Under the pieces are notes generated by a model that searched no databases, was not told the origin of the DNA, and was given only the letters and a program-made list of their open reading frames with translations. From contig NZ_LZQD01000002.1 of NCBI RefSeq assembly GCF_001858025.1, positions 280,557 to 344,556 of the forward strand: a DNA stretch of 64,000 bases, written 5' to 3'. The stretch is from Trichormus sp. NMC-1 (GTDB taxonomy: Bacteria > Cyanobacteriota > Cyanobacteriia > Cyanobacteriales > Nostocaceae). Made by a program: the position numbers and the translations under genes. This document shows, in pieces, positions 35,838 to 44,458 of the stretch (its first letter is position 1; each line of letters begins with the position of its first letter).

Positions 35838-37103
35838 CTAATAGGGTTTAAGAATTGTCACTGCATAATTCTGTGGACAAATATACTGTTGTGCTAATTT
35901 TTGCAGTTCTTGAGCATTAAAAGATTGAATTTGCTGGGGGTAGTTAACAGCTAATTCTGCTTGAGCGATGGTATTGTAGTAACCATAGAGACTGGAAAGC
36001 TGATTTGGTGTTTCCGTAGAAAATGCATATTCATTACACAATGTTCTGCGGATGCGATTAAGCTCAGGTTCACTAATATCTGTAGTTTGTAAATTATGCA
36101 AATGATGGCAAATTAAAGACTCGACTCGTTCTAAATATTCTGGTTCTAACCAAGCAGTAATTGTCAACAAACTCGATTCACGCTGTAAAGAAAAGCTACT
36201 ACAAATTGCCTGTACGAGTTGCTTTTCTTCCCGTAAATCATGGACTAAACGCGAAGTTCTGCCTTCTGCTAATAAGACGGTAAGGAAATCTAAACCATGT
36301 GCGTCCCGGAGTTGTTCTACTCCTGGTGCTATCCATGCCATCATTAACCTAGCTTGCTCTAGCCTTGGTAAAATCAGTTCTCGACGGCGAATTCCTGTAA
36401 TTACTGGTGTTACTATTTTCTCAGATGGGGGGCAATTAGAGCGATCGCTAAAATTTGCAAATGATTGATTGACAATTTCCCAAGCCGGTTCTTGAGCAAT
36501 TCCTCCCACAATTACCACTGTCATATTTTCGGGTTGGTAGTGGGAACGGTGAAAACAGCGCATTGCTTCTGGTGAATGCTGCATCAGTTCTTGCTCAGTA
36601 CCCAAGACAGAACGTCCATAAGCGTGGTTTTGATAGACGTTTTTAAGCAGCGATTCAAATCCTATCGAATCAGGATCATCAGCATCAGCGCGAATTTCCT
36701 CAAGTACTACATCTCGTTCACGGATAAATTCATCATCCGCAATTGTAGCATTGAGCAACAGTTCCCCTAAATGGGGTAAGGTATCTGCTAGGTAAGGGGC
36801 AGCTGTGGTGAGAGAGTAATGTGTATAATCATGACTCGTAGCTGCATTACTCACACCACCCATCTTTTCAATGTTATAATCAAACTCTCCTGGGGGTAGG
36901 TTTGCTGTACCTTTAAAAATCATGTGTTCTAAAAAGTGCGCCATTCCGAACCAAGAATTTGGTTCCAAAGTAGCTCCAGCGCGAACCCAAACATCAGCTG
37001 CCACTACAGGGGTAGTGGAAATTTCCTGATGAATAAATGTTAAACCGTTGTCTAGGTGAAAAACCGAGGCTGGGAACACTGTTTTAGCTAAGTATTTTGT
37101 CAA
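35838..37103 (-). CDS. M16 family zinc peptidase, catalytic subunit
   Basis: 421 aa. The inverted zinc motif HFLEHMIFKGT (His-x-x-Glu-His) lies near residue 60. The distal Glu ligand is probably in VVLEEIRADADDP. The C-terminal half carries LAEGRTSRLVHDLREEKQLV. It is a PqqL/processing-peptidase type enzyme expected to degrade small peptides, cytosolic or periplasmic; no signal peptide is visible. Paired with the zinc-less homologue downstream. Confidence 0.88.
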   Translation of the reverse strand: MTKYLAKTVFPASVFHLDNGLTFIHQEISTTPVVAADVWVRAGATLEPNSWFGMAHFLEHMIFKGTANLPPGEFDYNIEKMGGVSNAATSHDYTHYSLTTAAPYLADTLPHLGELLLNATIADDEFIRERDVVLEEIRADADDPDSIGFESLLKNVYQNHAYGRSVLGTEQELMQHSPEAMRCFHRSHYQPENMTVVIVGGIAQEPAWEIVNQSFANFSDRSNCPPSEKIVTPVITGIRRRELILPRLEQARLMMAWIAPGVEQLRDAHGLDFLTVLLAEGRTSRLVHDLREEKQLVQAICSSFSLQRESSLLTITAWLEPEYLERVESLICHHLHNLQTTDISEPELNRIRRTLCNEYAFSTETPNQLSSLYGYYNTIAQAELAVNYPQQIQSFNAQELQKLAQQYICPQNYAVTILKPY

Positions 37104-37270
37104 GTTTTTGTAGCTTTAACCACAATTTAACGCAATTATGCTATTATAACTCCAGATGTTAGTTAAATAAGAGTTAATTTATACAGATTATAGAAATTTA
37201 ATTTTCTTAACACCAAACCTATGAGAATATTATTGACCTTTTTTTAATTAAAAGTTAAAAATTAAAAATT

Positions 37271-37648
37271 AAAAATTTAAGATTAATAATAATTTTTAAT
37301 TGGAGCGTTCGCGCAGCGTCTCGTAGAGAAGCGACTTGACCTATAAAATTTAAAACTCCCAAGTTGTTTAAACTTGAGAGCTAAAAATTTTGAGTTCACC
37401 GCGACGCCGTTTTGCCTAAGTTTATGACCTGGTTATACCAGGTGGGAACGGATGTTGCTCGTTTAAAGTTTCCGGGTACAAGCCCGGTATACTGCCACGA
37501 GAACTATTTGGCTCCCAGTTTCTTAAAGACATAGATCAAAAAACTTGTGGGCAGTCACCAACGTCGTAGTGCAACTAACTCATTATAGCCTTCAAAAATA
37601 GTTTGTGTGTTGAATAGAGAAATTTTTTAGGAAAATTTTTCTGGAGGA
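37271..37648. repeat. 378-bp direct repeat (6S RNA unit), copy 1
   Basis: Identical by eye to 37740-38117 (offset 469 bp). It contains a 6S RNA gene with promoter and terminator, plus the last six codons and stop of purK (37627-37648). Copies are separated by 91 unique bases. Confidence 0.92.
37392..37579 (-). ncRNA. ssaA: 6S RNA, extra copy
   Basis: About 188 nt. Same sequence as 37861-38048, distal to purK. The ends can pair (TTGCACTACGACG with CGTCGCGGTGAA) to close the long rod typical of 6S RNA, which binds RNA polymerase by mimicking an open promoter. A TATAAT box lies a few bases upstream of the inferred 5' end (about 37582-37587). A Rho-independent-type hairpin follows at 37356-37380. 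Exact ends are inferred. Confidence 0.75.
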
Positions 37649-37739
37649 GCGTTCGCGCAGCTTTATTCATCCAGTTATTGATGGTAAAGGTGATGAACAA
37701 GACTGGGACAAAGCCGGACGGATAGAAGTTGGCGGTGCA
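37649..37739 (+). other. Coding-like fragment between the 6S copies
   Basis: On the plus strand one frame reads HPVIDGKGDEQDWDKAGRIE and a little further, with protein-like composition and no start or stop of its own. It looks like a piece of an unrelated gene left at the duplication junction. Not identified. Confidence 0.4.
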
Positions 37740-37824
37740 AAAAATTTAAGATTAATAATAATTTTTAATTGGAGCGTTCGCGCAGCGTCTCGTAGAGAAG
37801 CGACTTGACCTATAAAATTTAAAA

Positions 37825-37849
37825 CTCCCAAGTTGTTTAAACTTGAGAG
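37825..37849 (-). terminator. Terminator of 6S RNA (proximal copy)
   Basis: Read on the minus strand: CTCTCAAGTT, a short loop, AACTTGGGAG, then TTTT. An identical hairpin follows the other copy at 37356-37380. Confidence 0.65.
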
Positions 37850-37860
37850 CTAAAAATTTT

Positions 37861-38048
37861 GAGTTCACCGCGACGCCGTTTTGCCTAAGTTTATGACCTG
37901 GTTATACCAGGTGGGAACGGATGTTGCTCGTTTAAAGTTTCCGGGTACAAGCCCGGTATACTGCCACGAGAACTATTTGGCTCCCAGTTTCTTAAAGACA
38001 TAGATCAAAAAACTTGTGGGCAGTCACCAACGTCGTAGTGCAACTAAC
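37861..38048 (-). ncRNA. ssaA: 6S RNA (proximal to purK)
   Basis: About 188 nt immediately downstream of purK on the same strand, the known position of the 6S RNA gene in cyanobacteria. The 5' and 3' parts pair through CGACG/CGTCG and flanking bases. Internal stems include CCGGG/CCCGG and CCTGGTATAACCAGG, giving the long interrupted hairpin of 6S RNA. A TATAAT box lies at about 38051-38056. It may also be made by processing of purK read-through. 6S RNA modulates sigma factor use under nitrogen or stationary stress. Ends are estimated from pairing only. Confidence 0.78.
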
Positions 38049-38095
38049 TCATTATAGCCTTCAAAAATAGTTTGTGTGTTGAATAGAGAAATTTT

Positions 38096-39244
38096 TTAGG
38101 AAAATTTTTCTGGAGGATACCAGATAGATTCTATTTGGTGTATGATATCGAGCGCTGTCTGTTCGTTTTGCTGCTCTAGCAAAACGGTAAGATGTCCAAG
38201 TTTACGTCCTGGACGAGATTCTGTTTTTCCGTACCAGTGTAAGTGAGCGTGGGGAATCGCTGCTAGTTGTTGGCGCTGACTTTGGTAGTCGCTGTGTGAG
38301 TTTTCATACCCCAAAAGGTTTACCATAATTGCACTGGTGCAGTTTAACTGGGTATGCTCTAAAGGCAAGCCACAAACGGCTCTCAGGTGTTGCTCAAATT
38401 GAGAAGTTTCACAAGCATCTAAGGAAAAATGCCCAGAATTATGGGTGCGAGGTGCAATTTCATTTACTAAAATTTTACCATCGGCAGTTATAAATAACTC
38501 AATGCCAAAAACTCCCACAACTTGGAGGCTATTTAATAGTGTATGCGCGATCGCTTGAATTTCTGCTACTTGCTGGGGTGTAATATCTGCTGGGGCAATT
38601 ACTCTCCGACATACCTGTTGTTGTTGTTGAGTTTCCACAACTGGGTAAGTGACAATTTCCCCATTTACAGAACGTGCTGCAATTATAGCCAATTCTTTTT
38701 TAAAGGGAACAAATTCTTCGACTAAGAACTGTGTATTTTTTTGATTTACTACTTTTGATAAAGAGGCTAAATCATGGATTACAAAAGTTCCCTGGCCATC
38801 ATAACCATGTCGTCTAGCTTTGAGAACAATAGGAAAATCCCAATTTTCTATTTTAGTTTGAATATCTTCTGGCTTTTCCAAAGCGAAAAACTGAGGAACT
38901 GGTAATCCTAAATCCTGTAAATAGCAACGTTGATGATATTTATCTAATAACGGCGATAAAGCTGCTAATCGGGGACGAAAACAAACACCTTGCTGCTCTA
39001 ACAAATATAAAGCATCTAAATTGACAAACTCATTTTCAAAAGTGATAATATCGCATTTTGAAGCTAAAATCTCCGTCGCTGCGGCATCATCAACTGCGCC
39101 AAAAACTGTTTCTTGAGCAATAGATACAGCCGGATCATCTTGATTAGGAGTTTGTACTATTAATTCTACTCCTAGCTTGTTTGCTGCATCGCTCATCATC
39201 CAGGCAAGTTGTCCGCCACCAATTATACCAAGTTTTATCGACAT
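38096..39244 (-). CDS. purK: 5-(carboxyamino)imidazole ribonucleotide synthase
   Basis: 382 aa ATP-grasp enzyme of purine synthesis, converting AIR, bicarbonate and ATP to N5-CAIR. N-terminus LGIIGGGQLAWMMSDAANKLG; the ATP-grasp region has FPIVLKARRHGYDGQGTFV and LVEEFVPFKKELAII; the metal site is in LVNEIAPRTHNSGHFSLDAC. Length and blocks are normal. Its start overlaps the stop of the upstream pentapeptide gene by about 10 bp, so they may be translationally coupled. A 6S RNA gene follows, present twice. Confidence 0.95.
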   Translation of the reverse strand: MSIKLGIIGGGQLAWMMSDAANKLGVELIVQTPNQDDPAVSIAQETVFGAVDDAAATEILASKCDIITFENEFVNLDALYLLEQQGVCFRPRLAALSPLLDKYHQRCYLQDLGLPVPQFFALEKPEDIQTKIENWDFPIVLKARRHGYDGQGTFVIHDLASLSKVVNQKNTQFLVEEFVPFKKELAIIAARSVNGEIVTYPVVETQQQQQVCRRVIAPADITPQQVAEIQAIAHTLLNSLQVVGVFGIELFITADGKILVNEIAPRTHNSGHFSLDACETSQFEQHLRAVCGLPLEHTQLNCTSAIMVNLLGYENSHSDYQSQRQQLAAIPHAHLHWYGKTESRPGRKLGHLTVLLEQQNEQTALDIIHQIESIWYPPEKFS

Positions 39245-39723
39245 CCTAACGACTCACGAGTTTCTACACCAGTTTGGGAATTCACACCACTGGCTTCTGC
39301 ACATAGCTCTTTAATTTGCGCTCTATCTAAAATAGCATCCGTAAAATCTGCACCTGTGATGTTGACATCAGTAAAGACAGAACGGAGCAAAAGAGCTTCT
39401 AACAAAATGGCATCACTGAGATCAGCGCCATTCAATTTTACTTCATTAACCATTGCATTAGTTAAATCTGCTCCATGTAAATTTGCTTTTGTCATGACGG
39501 AAGCACTCAAAACGGCTCCCCGCAAGTCAGCACCTGTAAAATTAGTCATCTCTAAGTTTGCGTTAGAAAACTCCGCAGCTTGCAAACTTTGTCCCGAAAA
39601 ATCGTGTCTTCCTAACTCTGCATTGCTAAATGATAGAGGGTGACTCCAGTCTGCTCGTGCTGGAGATGTTACGCACCATATAATAATTCCTAACAGTAAT
39701 GCTAACCCTTGTCGCCAGTACAT
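39235..39723 (-). CDS. Pentapeptide-repeat protein, thylakoid lumen type
   Basis: 162 aa. Signal peptide (LALLLGIIIWCVTSPARA, cleaved before DWSHPL), then about 18 pentapeptides A(D/N)Lxx (FTGADLRGAVLSASVMTKAN) forming a quadrilateral beta-helix, and a short C-terminal tail with a Cys pair (ELCAEASG...LGCR) that may form a disulfide. It resembles the lumenal pentapeptide proteins of cyanobacteria and plants. The role of these is not settled. Upstream partner of purK in a likely operon. Confidence 0.85.
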   Translation of the reverse strand: MYWRQGLALLLGIIIWCVTSPARADWSHPLSFSNAELGRHDFSGQSLQAAEFSNANLEMTNFTGADLRGAVLSASVMTKANLHGADLTNAMVNEVKLNGADLSDAILLEALLLRSVFTDVNITGADFTDAILDRAQIKELCAEASGVNSQTGVETRESLGCR

Positions 39724-40388
39724 ATTTAATAGCCGATTTAGTGTTTAATGCATTTCAGCATACCCTATTCTGTTAAGTAGCTGGTTGATTTTGGTTAAAA
39801 CTTTGTCATAAATGCCAGGGTTTATCTATAAAAGTTTTACTAAATTATTACTTTAGACTGATGTCGTCATAGTGTTAAATATTTCATTCTAGCAATAGAT
39901 GAGATAATGAGAATGCCGCTAAAAGCTTTTGAGCAGAGGCATTTTGAATATAAACATAGTTGAATTGGTATCGACATTGATTCACAGATATCAATCAGCA
40001 AATACTGAAACTTTTATATTTCTTAACTTGAAAAATTGATGTTTAAGTTAGATATTTGATGATTTTAGAATTACTTAAGATTTTAGCAATGACTCACAGG
40101 GTTCTTTACATTCATTTACATAGCAAACTTCAAGTAAAGTTTATTATCTTTTGCTAGAAATAGCGGCTATAGCCTGTTAGTCTTTTAATTAAGGGGAAGC
40201 AGCATTTGCTCATCTTTGATCATTATTTATATGTTTTATATGTTTTAAACTTATGTGTTAATTGCTTAACTAAAGTTAATAAGTATGGAATTAGCGTTAA
40301 TCTTATAGCTATCAATTAGCTAGTCAGGAATCTTCTATAGATTTATATTCACTAACTACACAAATTGCACAATTGGAATTGTATCCCG
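39724..40388. other. Intergenic, no gene seen
   Basis: AT-rich 665-bp gap between divergent genes. No convincing small gene, RNA or strong hairpin was found. Confidence 0.5.
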
Positions 40389-40712
40389 ATGATGAATCAT
40401 TACTCTATTCAATGGATTGAAGCATGGTGCATGGAAAACGGCTGGACAGATTTATTTGTCGAGCGACGTGGTAACTACTGGGCGTTTCCTCCTGGAGGAG
40501 TAATGCCAGAACCAATTCCGGTTCATGTTTTGAGAGTGATTAAAGAAGAGAATGGATTAACTAATCAGGAACTTTTCTGGTCAATCACGGCTGTAGTTAT
40601 TACGATTGTAGCTGTTATTTATACATTTATCTACAAGTGTCCCATGCCATTAGTTTTAGCTTTTGCTCTTAATGCGGTGACAGTAGCAAACTTGGAAAAT
40701 GAAGATTGCTAA
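40389..40712 (+). CDS. Small cyanobacterial membrane protein, unknown
   Basis: 107-108 aa depending on which of two adjacent ATGs (40389, 40392) is used. The soluble start YSIQWIEAWCMENGWTDLFV and the Pro-rich AFPPGGVMPEPIP region are followed by one hydrophobic helix pair (FWSITAVVITIVAVIYTFIY, then PLVLAFALNAVTVA). It resembles a conserved short cyanobacterial family by its first part, but I do not know a function. Single gene followed by a terminator. Confidence 0.65.
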   Translation: MMNHYSIQWIEAWCMENGWTDLFVERRGNYWAFPPGGVMPEPIPVHVLRVIKEENGLTNQELFWSITAVVITIVAVIYTFIYKCPMPLVLAFALNAVTVANLENEDC

Positions 40713-40737
40713 ATAATAGGTTTGGATATTTCTAAAC

Positions 40738-40771
40738 AACTACTCTCTTTGAATGATGAGGGTAGTTTTTC
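40738..40771 (+). terminator. Rho-independent-type terminator
   Basis: AACTACTCTC, loop, GAGGGTAGTT followed by TTTT; 26 bp after the stop codon of the small membrane protein. Confidence 0.65.
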
Positions 40772-40980
40772 GCTATGGATTTAGGAGATATATCGGTTCT
40801 CGGTTGAGTGAGGAACCCCACCCCCAACCCCCTCCCCGCTGTTTCGTGGAGGGGGCTATGATTTATCTCATGTGATTAGGAAATGCTATATATATCAGGA
40901 AGATACCCAACTTTTCTGAGAAATCTGGTATCTGACTCTTGTTCACAAGTCAGATACGATTGCTATATAAAGTGCAGTTG

Positions 40981-42876
40981 TTATTGAAGATAATAATCAA
41001 ATCGTTCTCGCAGTTGTTCAATTGTTAAATTCTGAGTCCAATATTCTATTAAAGCATGACCAAATGCTTCGGCGTTGCGGTCTGTCGTGGTAGAATTTTC
41101 TAATAACAAAGGCCAGAGAGATAGTAAATCGAAATTGCGTGATTGGGAATTATCAGGATTGAAAAGGGGAAAAAGTTCATAAGCCATTTGTAATTTACCA
41201 ATGACTATAGGTAATTGTTCGACGGGAATTTTTTCTGCAAGAAGATAAGCAAGAGTAGGAGAACCGGTTGATAGAGTAGAAATAAATTGCAAAACTGGAC
41301 TTTTAAGAAGTGCAGTAAGTCCTTGAGTTGTTGCCATTTGAAAGGTATAATGATCGATAATTTTAGCTGCTGCAATCGTGCGGATTTCCAGATTACGTAA
41401 AAAACGAGTGAGACGTAATTGTTTTGCGGGAGATATGGCTTCTACTAATCCCCAAGATAACACTTCTACACCCCAAGCATGACGACCAGTTTTGATATCA
41501 CTGGTGACAATTGGTAAAACTAAATTACAGAAATTTGCTAAAAGTTGTTTTCGATATTCTGTCGCTTCTCGAATAGATATTTCTTTGGGTTTATTTCCCA
41601 TTTCCCAATTATAAGGAGGTTGCCATTCACGAAGAGGACGCAAACGATCTACTTGAGTAACAATGGTAATGATGGGTAAATCTGCGATTTCTGATTTGAT
41701 ATCTTCTAAAAAGTCTACATCCATCTGCAATGCGGGATCAAGTGCGGGAGTAACTAATAATAACAAATCAGCATTTTTGGCATAATCAATGACTAAATCC
41801 CGCAAATCATCACGTTTGACTTGTTCATAACCGGGAGTATCCCAAAGATTGAGAATTTCTCCGCTTTCTGTTTCCCAGTGATAATTCTGAATTTTATCTG
41901 TACTCGGTAACACATCAACTGCTGCAAGTTCATTTTGAAAAATAGTATTAATTAAACTACTTTTACCTGCACCTGTGCGTCCGATAACGAGAATATTAAG
42001 GGGTTTTTGCTCAACTGTTTCTGGAGGTTCAGCTTGGGTAAGAATGTCACGCAGGGTTTGAGTTTTGCCTTGGGGTAGGGTGGGGGTAGGTAATTCAATT
42101 TTAGTACCTGCATAGAGTGCGATCGCTTGTTTGCACAAATTCCGCAAAGCCGCTTCTCGTAAAAGTTGGCTCAAATTTATCAGTAGTTCTTGAGAAGCAC
42201 GATTACTAACACCTGCACTCGCTTTTTTTGCTACTGCTGCAACAGGATTTAATACCCATTGCGCCCAATTCCAAGCTTGCCAGAATTTACGAGCGGATGG
42301 CTCTAACTTACGATAGACTTGGTATGTTTGATAAGCTTGTCCAACTGTAACTTGATTGAGAACTGGTGATAATTTCTGCATCCACTGATCCATATCGTCT
42401 ACAGTTCCACGAATTAAACCGTAAACTTGGGGAATGTAGATGTTGAGTAAGGGATATCTTACTTCTGGATTATAGATATGGGAAATTGCTACTACTAAAT
42501 CTTGACATCTTGTCCAAAATGTTTGCCAGTCTTCCCAAATAGGGGAATCATTTTGTGCTGCGGTAAGAACTTTTTGTAATTCTGCTTCTACTTGAGTAGC
42601 TGTATCTATTCCTGTTGACACATTTATATTATTGTCGTTGCTAGATTCCAATTCTTCCTGCACTTCTGCAAAGACAGCTTCGATTTGATTTACAGCTGGT
42701 TTAGTCCAGCGTACCAGCAACCATCGCCAACCGACAAATACAAGGGTGAATAATGCCCAAATCCAACTTAATCCCCAAGTGTGAATTTGCATTCCTGCGG
42801 ATATGAGTAGGAAGGAGACAATTATCGCAATTGGTGAGATGAGGATGATCCATTGCCAGAGTTTTAAACGTATCAT
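40981..42876 (-). CDS. Membrane-associated dynamin/Era-like GTPase
   Basis: 631 aa. Two N-terminal membrane helices (WQWIILISPIAIIVSFLLIS, LSWIWALFTLVFVGWRWLLV), a helical region, then a GTPase domain: P-loop GRTGAGKSSLIN (about residue 300), G3 LWDTPGYEQ, G4 TQVDRL. The C-terminal 200 residues are helical. It belongs to the YcjF/dynamin-like 50S-binding GTPase group common in cyanobacteria, inferred to act at membranes. It is divergent from the deaminase cassette, and no functional link is evident. Confidence 0.85.
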   Translation of the reverse strand: MIRLKLWQWIILISPIAIIVSFLLISAGMQIHTWGLSWIWALFTLVFVGWRWLLVRWTKPAVNQIEAVFAEVQEELESSNDNNINVSTGIDTATQVEAELQKVLTAAQNDSPIWEDWQTFWTRCQDLVVAISHIYNPEVRYPLLNIYIPQVYGLIRGTVDDMDQWMQKLSPVLNQVTVGQAYQTYQVYRKLEPSARKFWQAWNWAQWVLNPVAAVAKKASAGVSNRASQELLINLSQLLREAALRNLCKQAIALYAGTKIELPTPTLPQGKTQTLRDILTQAEPPETVEQKPLNILVIGRTGAGKSSLINTIFQNELAAVDVLPSTDKIQNYHWETESGEILNLWDTPGYEQVKRDDLRDLVIDYAKNADLLLLVTPALDPALQMDVDFLEDIKSEIADLPIITIVTQVDRLRPLREWQPPYNWEMGNKPKEISIREATEYRKQLLANFCNLVLPIVTSDIKTGRHAWGVEVLSWGLVEAISPAKQLRLTRFLRNLEIRTIAAAKIIDHYTFQMATTQGLTALLKSPVLQFISTLSTGSPTLAYLLAEKIPVEQLPIVIGKLQMAYELFPLFNPDNSQSRNFDLLSLWPLLLENSTTTDRNAEAFGHALIEYWTQNLTIEQLRERFDYYLQ

Positions 42877-43011
42877 TTTTCAATACCTGTTTTGATGAAA
42901 GTTCTTATATCTTGATTGTGAAGGCAATACTGGTATTGTGGATAGTGGATTGATGCTTTACCATTCATGTTACCAGGGAAATAACATCCTATAAGATGTT
43001 AATATCATTAC

Positions 43012-43497
43012 ATGACAAATACGCAAGATAATAATGGAGACGAAAATCCAATCAAGAAAAGGTTACGAGAATCTGCTGCTAAAATTAGGGAGATTTTGCT
43101 CTCCAATAAACCCATCAGTACGCAACCATTTCCTAAAGTTAAAAACAATGTTGCCGTTGCTGAAGTACAAATAGGAGATGTGATTTTTCATCTAGAAGCA
43201 ACATCTAACAAAAAAAGTCCAATACCTAGACCCAAACCAAGATCAGAAGGAGGAAAATTTCAACCAGGACTAGACTCCTACAGTGGACGCATCATGGATA
43301 CTGATGCTGAATATAAACTACTCTCAAAAATTGCAGATATTCTCGAAATAGACTACAATTTGCAAATAGAAGGGTATCTCTATCTTTATACAGAGCAACA
43401 CCCTTGCCAAAGTTGTCAAGATGTTAAACAACAGTTTGAAGAAAAGTTTCCAAATATGAAGGTAGAAATATTTTGGGACTACCCTTATCCTCCATAG
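43012..43497 (+). CDS. Stand-alone toxin-type deaminase (BURPS668_1122-like)
   Basis: 161 aa. The second half has the cytidine-deaminase fold signature in its toxin form: DAEYKLLSKIADIL (Asp-x-Glu as metal ligand plus catalytic Glu) and HPCQSCQDVKQQFEEKFPN (Pro-Cys-x-x-Cys zinc ligands), separated by strand GYLYLYTE. This pattern fits the BURPS668_1122-type deaminases found at the C-terminus of polymorphic toxins acting on nucleic acids. Here there is only an approximately 80-residue N-terminal part with no secretion or repeat domain. Two small unknown genes follow on the same strand within about 60 bp each, an arrangement like toxin plus immunity. Target is unknown. Confidence 0.72.
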   Translation: MTNTQDNNGDENPIKKRLRESAAKIREILLSNKPISTQPFPKVKNNVAVAEVQIGDVIFHLEATSNKKSPIPRPKPRSEGGKFQPGLDSYSGRIMDTDAEYKLLSKIADILEIDYNLQIEGYLYLYTEQHPCQSCQDVKQQFEEKFPNMKVEIFWDYPYPP

Positions 43498-43556
43498 TAA
43501 GACTGTTTTAGTAGATATATGTTTCAGATGTCTCATTGATAAAGAGGAGATTGATT

Positions 43557-44441
43557 ATGATATCAAAAATAATTCAAAATCAAAATTATCAACAGGAATT
43601 ATTCAATAGAATTCCTGTTGATCTTCAGTGTTTATTTAATAAAATTAAGTTAGAACGTTATGATGAACTATATGAACCAGAGAGTAATGGTATAGCTTCA
43701 TTAGAAGATGATTTAAAAGCCGTTATAGAAATTTTTGGTAATGGAAATCAGTCAATCAACCATCTTCGATATATATGGATGACGCTTATCATCAGTTTAG
43801 CTGTAGAACCTACTTTAGAATATTATGATCCAAATAATAATTTGCCTAAAACAGTTATTCAATTAATGGAGGAATTTTTCTATGAATCTATTAAAGATTC
43901 AACTAAGAGGATAAATCAGAATAAACTTGATAAATTTATTAACGCGATATTTAAATCTCATGAATCTTATTTTCAGAAAAAAGAAGCGAATTTTCAAGCA
44001 ATTAGCGAAGCATTAGATGTTTTTTATAATGCAATTCGAGTTCTTGACTATGATAAATCTGTAGAAGCAATTTTAGAAATTCTAGATGATTGCTTAGAAG
44101 GTTATGCGATTTTCCCAGGTTCTTACGGTAGACGTGAATTGTTTGACTGGTGGTTATTAGATGTTGTACCCGCTAGTTATAATTTATTGCCTCCTAAAAT
44201 ATTTTATGTAGTGGAAGGAGTAAAAAATAAAGAAGAAATTAGATTGCGTCAAACTAGGTTATTAAGCAAAATGAGCAAGAAAATCTGGTCTTCTCTGCCA
44301 GCATTAATGTTAGAATCGAACGAACATAATAATTACATCTTTCCCAATCCTGGAAAAATAAATCGTAGCTCATTTGAAAAAAGTGTTAAAATACCAGATA
44401 ATTATCATTCAAAAAGTGATCAATTAGCTTATTCTAGATAG
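43557..44441 (+). CDS. Unknown protein following the deaminase (immunity candidate)
   Basis: 294 aa from ATG 43557 with AAAGAGGAGA upstream; a TTG 21 bp earlier lies before that ribosome site and is rejected. Mostly helical and acidic, soluble, with no family I recognise. Notable blocks: CLEGYAIFPGSYGRRELFDWWLLDVVPASYNLLPPKIFYVVEG. It begins 60 bp after the deaminase stop and is followed 18 bp later by a third gene. By position it could be an immunity or accessory protein. Base composition is lower in GC than surrounding housekeeping genes. Confidence 0.65.
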   Translation: MISKIIQNQNYQQELFNRIPVDLQCLFNKIKLERYDELYEPESNGIASLEDDLKAVIEIFGNGNQSINHLRYIWMTLIISLAVEPTLEYYDPNNNLPKTVIQLMEEFFYESIKDSTKRINQNKLDKFINAIFKSHESYFQKKEANFQAISEALDVFYNAIRVLDYDKSVEAILEILDDCLEGYAIFPGSYGRRELFDWWLLDVVPASYNLLPPKIFYVVEGVKNKEEIRLRQTRLLSKMSKKIWSSLPALMLESNEHNNYIFPNPGKINRSSFEKSVKIPDNYHSKSDQLAYSR

Positions 44442-44458
44442 GGAGTTAAATAATTCGT

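Larger units (their letters stand above)
37740..38117. repeat. 378-bp direct repeat (6S RNA unit), copy 2
   Basis: Partner of 37271-37648; adjoins the real 3' end of purK. Confidence 0.92.

Noticed and set aside
37235-37341. Regulatory role for AT-rich TTAATTTTTAATT tracts
   Set aside because: The same composite occurs after the DUF1997 gene and elsewhere; it looks like a dispersed repeat.
37390-37580. tRNA-like structure from CCGGG/CCCGG stems
   Set aside because: There is no anticodon arm or CCA-end pattern; position after purK and the overall rod fold fit 6S RNA.
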